Source: Paenibacillus sp. Root52 (GTDB taxonomy: Bacteria; Bacillota; Bacilli; Paenibacillales; Paenibacillaceae). Taken from it: a stretch of 64,000 nt of DNA. The notes under the pieces are model-generated. The model had not been told where the DNA came from and did not search any database. It worked only from the letters and a program-made list of their open reading frames with translations. A program made the position numbers and the translations under genes. Each line of letters opens with the position of its first letter. Position 1 is the stretch's first letter. Of the stretch, positions 57,643 through 64,000 are shown piece by piece. Location of the stretch: positions 248,001 to 312,000 of the forward strand of contig NZ_LMFO01000001.1 in assembly GCF_001426865.1 (NCBI RefSeq), in the 5' to 3' direction.

Positions 57643-58599
57643 TTGCAAGCCAAAACAACCAAGACAGCCGCCGCTCCTGCCATCCAAGCGCGCCACGTCG
57701 GCTGGTGGACCCTGCTTAAACGGGATCTATATCTCAGCAGGCACTATTATATTTTGATGGCACCGTTCATGTTGATCTTTTTTATGTTTACGGTCATTCC
57801 GGTCGGTATTTCGCTCGGCTTAAGCTTTTTTCACTTCAATATGTTGGAGTTGCCGCGATTTATCGGTTGGCAGAATTACTCACGGCTTTTCCTAAATGAC
57901 GATGTATTTCTGATCGCACTCAAAAACACGCTGCTTTTTGCTGTTATCACGGGTCCAGTCAGTTATATTGCTTGTTTCTTATTTGCCTGGATCATTAATG
58001 AGCTGTCCCCCAAAGTTCGGGCAGTGATGACGCTGGTATTCTATGCACCATCCATATCCGGCAACGTCTTTTTCATCTGGCTAATTATTTTCTCTGGTGA
58101 CAGCTACGGTTACATGAATGGCTTTTTGATGCGTCTTGGCATCATACTGGAGCCGGTTCAATGGCTGTCCAATGAGAAGTACGTGTTAGCCATCGTCATC
58201 ATTGTACAGCTATGGCTTAGCCTAGGTACCAGCTTTCTAGCCTTTATTGCAGGGCTTCAAACCATCGATCGGTCTTTGGTGGAAGCTGGTACAGTGGACG
58301 GCATTAAGAACCGATGGCAGGAACTTTGGTTCATTACACTGCCTTCGATGAGACCGCAGTTGATGTTTGGGGCAGTCATGCAGATCACAGCTTCATTCGC
58401 TGTAGCCGAGATCTCAATTGCGTTAGCAGGTTTCCCGAGTGTGAACTATGCTGCGCATACCGTGGTCACTCATTTGATGGACTTTGGTACGATTCGCTTC
58501 GAGATGGGATACGCTTCGGCAATCGCCACCGTTTTATTTGCACTGATGCTTGGAACAAACGTTCTAACGCAAAAAATGCTGAGAAAGATAGGTGAATGA
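57643..58599 (+). CDS. Sugar ABC transporter permease (MalF/UgpA type)
   Basis: 318 residues from a TTG start with GGGAGGG 7 nt upstream. Six hydrophobic helices, the first beginning near residue 30 (YYILMAPFMLIFFMFTVIPVG), as in CUT1 permeases. The EAA loop that contacts the ATPase is at VEAGTVDGIKNRWQELWFI with the conserved Gly, followed by TLPSMRPQL. It pairs with the next permease; their reading frames overlap or abut. No ATPase gene is in the visible operon, so a shared MsmX-type ATPase encoded elsewhere is expected. Confidence 0.92.
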   Translation: MQAKTTKTAAAPAIQARHVGWWTLLKRDLYLSRHYYILMAPFMLIFFMFTVIPVGISLGLSFFHFNMLELPRFIGWQNYSRLFLNDDVFLIALKNTLLFAVITGPVSYIACFLFAWIINELSPKVRAVMTLVFYAPSISGNVFFIWLIIFSGDSYGYMNGFLMRLGIILEPVQWLSNEKYVLAIVIIVQLWLSLGTSFLAFIAGLQTIDRSLVEAGTVDGIKNRWQELWFITLPSMRPQLMFGAVMQITASFAVAEISIALAGFPSVNYAAHTVVTHLMDFGTIRFEMGYASAIATVLFALMLGTNVLTQKMLRKIGE

Positions 58600-58601
58600 C
58601 A

Positions 58602-59477
58602 ATGACCAGCAAGGTACGGGCCATCTTTGGCATGCCGAAGAAACTCAATCGGTCATTTACCGTCAGCTTGATGTTATTCGCACTGCTTGCTCTGTTCGGG
58701 TCATTTATGGTACTTCCACTTATCTATGCCGTAAACAATGCCTTCAAGCCATTGGATGAGCTTTTTATTTTCCCACCTCGCTTCTGGGTGAATAATCCGA
58801 CGACGGAGAACTTTGCAGATCTGATTAATCTCATGGGCAACTCATGGGTACCGCTATCCCGGTACATTGCTAATACACTGCTCATTACGCTGATCGGAAC
58901 CGCAGGGCATATCCTTCTTGCTTCTGCAGCAGCTTATCCGCTAGCCAAGTACCGTTTTCCTGGCTCCAAAGTGTTGTTCACGATCGTCATTTTGTCACTG
59001 ATGTTCTCACCACATGTTACTGCAATTCCCAACTACATGGTGATGTCATGGCTCGGCTGGATTAACACACACACGTCCATTATTGTGCCTTCACTTGCAT
59101 TTTCGCTGGGATTGTTCCTGATGAAACAGTTCATGGAGCAGATTCCCGATGCGTTGCTAGAGGCAGCCAAAATCGACGGAGCCAATGAATACCGAATTTT
59201 CTGGAGCATCGTGATGCCCAATGTGAAGCCCGCTTGGCTTACACTCATGATTTTGCAGTTTCCTGCACTTTGGGGAACAGATGGCGGTAGCTTCATTTAT
59301 AGTGAGAATCTCAAGACGCTGCATTATGCACTCAGTCAGATTGTTCAGGGGGGGATCGCAAGGGCAGGGGTTGGTGCTGCTGTCGCCTTGCTGCTCATGA
59401 TTGTACCGATCACCTTGTTCATCATCTCCCAGAGCAGTGTTATGCAGACGATGGCCACTTCTGGAATGAAAGACTAG
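58602..59477 (+). CDS. Sugar ABC transporter permease (MalG type)
   Basis: 291 residues from the ATG at 58602, 8 nt after AGGTG; an ATG at 58596 overlapping the previous stop is the alternative and adds two residues. Six membrane helices, with the EAA loop at LLEAAKIDGANEYRIFWSIVMPNVKP, a very typical CUT1 pattern. The second half (VKPAWLTLMILQFPALWGTDGGSFIYSENLKTL) and the C-terminal helix also follow MalG/YtcP-like permeases. It forms the channel with the preceding permease. Confidence 0.92.
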   Translation: MTSKVRAIFGMPKKLNRSFTVSLMLFALLALFGSFMVLPLIYAVNNAFKPLDELFIFPPRFWVNNPTTENFADLINLMGNSWVPLSRYIANTLLITLIGTAGHILLASAAAYPLAKYRFPGSKVLFTIVILSLMFSPHVTAIPNYMVMSWLGWINTHTSIIVPSLAFSLGLFLMKQFMEQIPDALLEAAKIDGANEYRIFWSIVMPNVKPAWLTLMILQFPALWGTDGGSFIYSENLKTLHYALSQIVQGGIARAGVGAAVALLLMIVPITLFIISQSSVMQTMATSGMKD

Positions 59478-59492
59478 AAAGGAGGCAGCTAG

Positions 59493-60956
59493 GTGCGAGC
59501 AAGCACAAGGAACAAACGAAAATGGATCATCTTAGGCATGGTCTGCCTCCTGTTGTTCGGGCATGAGGCACCCCTAGTCAACGCGGACGGAACGTCAGAC
59601 GCATATCATTATTCCTATTGGGGCGAAGCGGTTCCTGCTCCAGCCGCATATGAAGCAACGGCAATCATTACGGGCAGGAAGCTGAACACGGATGCGTTCA
59701 AGGAACCGAGCGACCTGCATGTTACAGCCGATCAGCGTGTCTTCCTGCTGGATTCGGGCAATGGACGTATCATCGAGATGGATCGTAACTTCAAGCTCGT
59801 TCGGGTAATCGATTCATTTGAACGTGAAGGGCAGCCAGACCATTTTAATAACCCTCAAGGGCTTTACGTTACGGATAAAGGACATTTGCTAGTGGCAGAT
59901 TCAGATAATCAACGTGTAGTGCACCTAGATGAACTTGGGCAATTGGTCAAAATTGTAGCTGAGCCGCAATCAGATCTGTTGCGAGCAGACTTTCAATTTA
60001 AGCCTATACGGGTCGTCATGGACAAAGGAGAACGCATTTACGTCATGGCTGAAGGTGTCTTTGACGGATTCATGGAGTTTAACGCGGATGGCACGTTCTC
60101 CTCATTTATCGGAGCTAATCGAGTTCAGGTTGACCCGGTAGAGTATCTGTGGAAACGATTTGCAACTCGTGAGCAGCGGAGTCAGATGGTCATGTTCACG
60201 CCAACGGAGTTCACGAATCTGGATATGGATGAAGAGGGATTCATCTATGCCACAAGTGGAGATCGTGGTAAGGATCCAATTAAGAAGCTGAACGCCCAAG
60301 GAACGGACATCTTGCGCAGAGAAGGCTACCAGCCACCTCAAGGAGATATGATGTACACCACTGAGACAGGGCCATCGCGCCTGATTGATGTTGACGTGGG
60401 GGACAGTGACATGTACTCCGTGTTAGATGCGAATACAGGGCGAGTCTTCACCTACAATGGTGACGGTTATCTGCTCCATATTTTTGGTGGCATTGGTAAT
60501 CGTCAGGGGCAATTTAATACACCTGTTGCACTTGAGCGTGCTGGGGAGAGGATCCTTGTACTGGACAAAGCACTTGGTGAAATTACCGTCTTTCAAACGA
60601 CCGAGTATGGGCGTACATTACACGATGCGGTGCGCAGTTATTATAACGGTGACGAAGATCATTCGTCGTTGCTGTTTGCCAAAGCTGCTGAGATGAACGC
60701 CAATCTGGAATATGCCTATGCCGGGATCGGTAAAGCTCTGCTTCGCCAGAAGGAATATGCAGATTCTGCGCAATACTTCAAGCGTAGCATGGAGCGTCTT
60801 GGTTATTCCAAAGCGTTTCTGTTGTTCCGCAAAGAGCTGATGCGTGAGCATTTCTCATGGATGATGTCCGGACTATTCCTAGCTGTAGGTTCGCTTGTCA
60901 CCGTCATGATCGTTCGTAGGCAGAAAAGGAGGACAACGAATGCTGGCGTCAAGTAA
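59493..60956 (+). CDS. Membrane-anchored NHL-repeat propeller with TPR-like segment
   Basis: 487 residues from a GTG with AAGGAGG 6 nt upstream. An N-terminal signal peptide (WIILGMVCLLLFG) is followed by a beta propeller of NHL repeats (about 50-365: FKEPSDLHVTADQRVFLLDSGNGRIIEMD, FNNPQGLYVTDKGHLLVADSDNQRVVHLD, FNTPVALERAGERILVLDKALGEITVF). Then come a TPR-like helical pair (about 390-445) and a C-terminal TM helix (about 453-474) with a basic RRQKRR tail. The propeller would sit outside the cell, tethered at its C-terminus. NHL propellers bind proteins or glycans; here the function is unknown. The 3' end overlaps the next gene by 17 bp. Confidence 0.8.
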   Translation: MRASTRNKRKWIILGMVCLLLFGHEAPLVNADGTSDAYHYSYWGEAVPAPAAYEATAIITGRKLNTDAFKEPSDLHVTADQRVFLLDSGNGRIIEMDRNFKLVRVIDSFEREGQPDHFNNPQGLYVTDKGHLLVADSDNQRVVHLDELGQLVKIVAEPQSDLLRADFQFKPIRVVMDKGERIYVMAEGVFDGFMEFNADGTFSSFIGANRVQVDPVEYLWKRFATREQRSQMVMFTPTEFTNLDMDEEGFIYATSGDRGKDPIKKLNAQGTDILRREGYQPPQGDMMYTTETGPSRLIDVDVGDSDMYSVLDANTGRVFTYNGDGYLLHIFGGIGNRQGQFNTPVALERAGERILVLDKALGEITVFQTTEYGRTLHDAVRSYYNGDEDHSSLLFAKAAEMNANLEYAYAGIGKALLRQKEYADSAQYFKRSMERLGYSKAFLLFRKELMREHFSWMMSGLFLAVGSLVTVMIVRRQKRRTTNAGVK

Positions 60957-61575
60957 GCAATTATACCAATATCCAATGCATCTCATTTTTCATCCGTTTG
61001 ACGGATATTGGGAACTGAAATATGAACGAAATCAGAAAATGACTTTGCTAATTGCAGGTATGATCATGCTGCTTTTGATTATGACTAAGATCTTGCATGC
61101 ACAGTACAGTGGTTTTCTAATCAATTTCAACAATCCGAAACGGCTAAATAGTCTGCTTGAAATGGTATATGTCATCGTTCCAGTGTTGTTCTGGTGTGTT
61201 GCGAACTGGTCCTTAACAACACTGATGGATGGGGAAGGCAAGTTTTCCGAAATTTTTATGTCTACATGCTTCGCCTTGGTACCATTGTTGTTGATTCAGT
61301 TTCCTTGGATCTGGCTGAGTCTTGTAATCTCTGTACAGGAAACCGCCTTCTATTATTTCTCTAATACGATTGCTATTGGCTGGACGGTGTACCTATTATT
61401 CGTCGGCAATATGACGGTTCACCAGTATACCCCAGCCAAAACGATACTCACCATGTTCCTAACACTTGTAGCTATGGCATTCATGGCATTTTTGTGCCTG
61501 TTATTCTTCAGTCTCGTACAACAGATTGTGTCTTTTGCAGTGACTATCTATCAGGAATTAGTGCTTCGGGGCTAA
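60940..61575 (+). CDS. Yip1-family-like integral membrane protein
   Basis: 211 residues with about five hydrophobic helices (around 35-55, 72-92, 105-125, 135-155, 165-195) and the N-terminal HLIFHPFDGYWELKYERNQK segment typical of bacterial Yip1-domain proteins. Bacterial members have no established function; some occur with ABC transporters. It overlaps the NHL gene by 17 bp and is followed 17 bp later by the DUF5696 gene, so all three are translationally linked. A partner or assembly role for the neighbouring NHL and DUF5696 proteins is a guess from context. Confidence 0.7.
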   Translation: MLASSKQLYQYPMHLIFHPFDGYWELKYERNQKMTLLIAGMIMLLLIMTKILHAQYSGFLINFNNPKRLNSLLEMVYVIVPVLFWCVANWSLTTLMDGEGKFSEIFMSTCFALVPLLLIQFPWIWLSLVISVQETAFYYFSNTIAIGWTVYLLFVGNMTVHQYTPAKTILTMFLTLVAMAFMAFLCLLFFSLVQQIVSFAVTIYQELVLRG

Positions 61576-61592
61576 GGGAGGGGGAACAAGCA

Positions 61593-64000
61593 ATGAAACA
61601 CGCTGTAGTCAAAAAAATAACTGGAATGCTGCTCATAAGCAGCCTGCTTCTCAGCGGTTGTCAGTTCTCGCCCTCACCATTAACCCAAGTGAGTGCGAAT
61701 GCCGTTGACCAGGCTGATATACCTTCCCTGCCTCCCGGAGAAAAACTAAAATCTTCCTTCCGTGATGATCGCCTACCAGGCATGCTCGGGATTGCCCAAA
61801 ATAATGCGTTGCAATTGTTCATTCATGAGGAGACTGCTGAAATTGCAGTTATTCATAGGGAAAGTGGGCAAATCTGGCGCAGCAATCCCACAGCTCGAGA
61901 GCAGGATGCGATTGTAGCAGGGATTAACAAAGATCTTTTATCGTCGCAAACCAGGCTCAGCTTCTTTAATAGTCTCGGCCAGAGCAGTACAGTGAACTCC
62001 TACACCGATAGTGTCAGACATAAGCAGATAAGCTATGAAGCATTGCCAAATGGTGTACGGGTTCACTATCAGTTTGGAAGTACCGAGCGTTCGATCGAAG
62101 ACTTGCCAGTCAAGATTAGCAAAGAACGTTTCGAGCAAGACATACTCGCTCAGCTCGACAAGGTTGGGGAACGAGCCCTGAAGATTGGTTATGCAGAAGA
62201 CAAGGACGAGGGCGTCTATGTTCGAAATGATAAGGCGCTGCAAGGGTTGCAGCTATCCCGAGCCTTGAAAGCTTTTGATGAAGCCGGATACACGGAAGAG
62301 GATCTGGTGCAAGACCACGCGGAACATGGAATCGAGCAGGAACGAAGTGGGCCACGACTCTTTATGCTCACGATGGAATATGAGCTGGACGGACAGGATC
62401 TGCTGGTACGGGTACCTGCCTCGGGCATTCATTTTCCAGAGGAATATCCAATTAACAGCATATCTGTGCTGGAATATTTCGGAGCAGGTAGTACAAGTGA
62501 AGAGGGCTCTATGCTGGTTCCCGACGGCTCAGGAGCATTGATTCATTTTAACAATGGGAAGACGCTCTACCCTGCCTATCAGCAGGATATATATGGGTCT
62601 GACCTCACGATGAAAATGCGGGAAGCAAGTTCTAATGAAGCTAAAGCAAGATTGCCGGTTTTTGGATTAATTCGAACCGATGGTGCTTTTCTAGGCATTA
62701 TTGAGGAAGGGGATGCTGTTGCAGTTGTCAACGCAGATATCAGCGGCAAGCTTAATAGCTACAACAACGTATACCCAAGCTTCTATGTGGTGAATAAGAG
62801 CGATATTACACTGCAGGCCAGCGATATGGTACGAACACTTCCCAAATTTCAGAATCAGCCGACCGTATCTGACTTTGTCGTTCGTTATGCTTTTGTTGGT
62901 GCAGAAGAGGCTAGTTATTCGGGTCTTGCCTCCGTGTATCGTAGTTACCTGCAACGAACGGGCGGAGTGCCTGAGGAACAAGCCAGCAAGGAACAGGACA
63001 GTATACCTTTTTATCTCAAACTATTTGGAGGTATAACAACAAGGCAGCATATGCTGGGCATTCCTTACGATTCCACGCAGGCGTTAACCACTTTCGACGA
63101 AGCAGAGAAGATACTCTCTACGTTAATGGAGAAGGATGTTGCTAATATTCAGGTTCGTTATGCAGGATGGCTTAACGGGGGAATTCATCACCGAATACCG
63201 GATTCAATTAAAGTCGATGGAGCCATCGGCGGGCAAAAAGCAATGCGTGAATTCAGTACGTTTGCTCGTGATGCCGGCATTGGATTTTATCCAGATGTTG
63301 CGGTATTGAATGTGCATTCCAAAGGTGGATTCAAACCATCCAGAGAGGCATCCCGCACGCTGACCCAGCAACCGGCGGTGCGCTATCCGATGAATCGTGC
63401 AATCCAACGTCCCGACCGGGATCGATCGCCTTCCTACATTCTCTCTCCGAATCTACTGGGCAATGTAGCGGATAAAATGCTTGGCGCGCTTAAGCCACTT
63501 GAAACGGAGGGGCTTTCCCTGTCGGATCTGGCAGAACAATTGAATAGCGATATGAATCCGAAGAAACTGCTGGATCGAACTGAGGTATTAAGCACGGTGA
63601 CGACTACACTCGAACAAATCAAGCAGCAGGTCGGCTCCGTGGTTGCTGAGGGAGGAAACGCTTATGCACTCCCTTATGTTACAAGTCTGACAGATGCTCC
63701 CATGACCAGCAGCCGATTCAAGTTGGAGGATGAAGAGATTCCATTCTTTCAGCTTGTCATGCACGGAAGTATCAGCTATACCGGTTCCCCTTATAATCTA
63801 TCGACATATACGAACGCAAGACAGTATGTGCTGAAGTTGATTGAATATGGGGCAAGTCCATATTTTGCTTGGTTTAATGCACCCAATCACGTCGTGAAAG
63901 AGACTGATTTTGATCATCTCTATGCGGCGAATTATGAGCAATGGATCGATCTGGCGGCTGAGATGTATAGAGAGGTTAATCAAGCAAACCTGCCGTTTAT
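61593..64000 (+). CDS. DUF5696-type lipoprotein, C-terminus beyond the window
   Basis: 802 codons are visible from the ATG at 61593 (GGGAGGGGG at good spacing) with no stop before the right edge. A lipoprotein signal ends in LLLSGC, so Cys23 would be lipidated. A beta-rich N-terminal part (about 60-400, including EETAEIAVIHRESGQIWRSN and EYFGAGSTSEEGSMLVPDGSG) is followed by a region from about 470 (FYLKLFGGITTRQHMLGI...VANIQVRYAGWLNGGIHH, DAGIGFYPDVAVL) that reads like an alpha/beta barrel, as in glycoside hydrolases. I associate this pattern with DUF5696, whose function is unknown. As last visible gene of the uptake operon it could be a cell-surface glycan-acting enzyme, which is inference. 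Confidence 0.78.
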   Translation, partial: MKHAVVKKITGMLLISSLLLSGCQFSPSPLTQVSANAVDQADIPSLPPGEKLKSSFRDDRLPGMLGIAQNNALQLFIHEETAEIAVIHRESGQIWRSNPTAREQDAIVAGINKDLLSSQTRLSFFNSLGQSSTVNSYTDSVRHKQISYEALPNGVRVHYQFGSTERSIEDLPVKISKERFEQDILAQLDKVGERALKIGYAEDKDEGVYVRNDKALQGLQLSRALKAFDEAGYTEEDLVQDHAEHGIEQERSGPRLFMLTMEYELDGQDLLVRVPASGIHFPEEYPINSISVLEYFGAGSTSEEGSMLVPDGSGALIHFNNGKTLYPAYQQDIYGSDLTMKMREASSNEAKARLPVFGLIRTDGAFLGIIEEGDAVAVVNADISGKLNSYNNVYPSFYVVNKSDITLQASDMVRTLPKFQNQPTVSDFVVRYAFVGAEEASYSGLASVYRSYLQRTGGVPEEQASKEQDSIPFYLKLFGGITTRQHMLGIPYDSTQALTTFDEAEKILSTLMEKDVANIQVRYAGWLNGGIHHRIPDSIKVDGAIGGQKAMREFSTFARDAGIGFYPDVAVLNVHSKGGFKPSREASRTLTQQPAVRYPMNRAIQRPDRDRSPSYILSPNLLGNVADKMLGALKPLETEGLSLSDLAEQLNSDMNPKKLLDRTEVLSTVTTTLEQIKQQVGSVVAEGGNAYALPYVTSLTDAPMTSSRFKLEDEEIPFFQLVMHGSISYTGSPYNLSTYTNARQYVLKLIEYGASPYFAWFNAPNHVVKETDFDHLYAANYEQWIDLAAEMYREVNQANLPF

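Overview
The window looks like a chromosomal segment of a Paenibacillus-type, low-to-moderate GC, endospore-forming Firmicute. The evidence is AGGAGG-type ribosome binding sites before nearly every gene, frequent TTG/GTG starts, Bacillus-like orthologues (PaiA, RbsRKDACB, barnase/barstar, manganese catalase), YesM/YesN-type two-component systems, and many AraC regulators beside intracellular glycoside hydrolases. I saw no rRNA, tRNA, CRISPR array, transposase or phage gene. These are inferences from reading alone; no database search was run.

Layout. 1-6.0 kb: housekeeping and resistance genes, namely a DMT exporter cut by the left edge, an ASCH protein, a rifampicin phosphotransferase (rph) with a structured leader, a methyltransferase, and the PaiA polyamine acetyltransferase. 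6.0-10.2 kb: an AraC regulator divergent from a large cytoplasmic GH2 enzyme. 10.2-11.6 kb: a TetR regulator divergent from a SnoaL-like protein. 11.7-17.5 kb: a complete ribose operon rbsRKDACB with a promoter operator and a near-copy of it inside rbsK. 17.8-19.9 kb: a secreted serine hydrolase. 20.0-27.5 kb: hemicellulose genes (AraC plus GH127 beta-L-arabinofuranosidase; GH43 divergent from an unusual ArsR-type regulator) and an MDR oxidoreductase. 27.7-30.4 kb: a secreted multimodular GH26 mannanase with a predicted CcpA site. 30.5-33.3 kb: TetR plus MFS exporter sharing operators, and a small membrane protein. 33.5-35.8 kb: AraC plus GH27 alpha-galactosidase. 36.0-39.5 kb: a Gln-rich small protein, manganese catalase, a DUF3231 protein, and an HxlR/DsbA-like thiol pair. 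39.7-40.5 kb: a lipoprotein-type barnase with barstar. 40.7-46.8 kb: an orphan solute-binding lipoprotein, AraC, and two GH43 enzymes.

46.9-64.0 kb is the most unusual part. A solute-binding protein, sensor kinase and response regulator form one operon. Next comes an AraC protein with a degenerate receiver domain, divergent from a long operon. That operon encodes a solute-binding lipoprotein, a membrane-anchored protein fusing two carbohydrate-binding-like domains to a second solute-binding domain, two sugar ABC permeases, a membrane-anchored NHL propeller, a Yip1-like membrane protein and a DUF5696 lipoprotein that runs off the right edge. It has no ATPase gene and a CcpA-type site in its predicted promoter. 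This is my best candidate for a poorly described carbohydrate-sensing and uptake system.

Taken together, the enzymes address arabinoxylan, arabinan, galactomannan and related glycans. Mannan is cut outside the cell; imported oligosaccharides are trimmed by cytoplasmic GH43, GH127, GH27 and GH2 enzymes under local AraC control, with CcpA-type sites suggesting global catabolite repression. A family of near-identical 22-nt hairpin terminators recurs at least four times, with a fifth variant.
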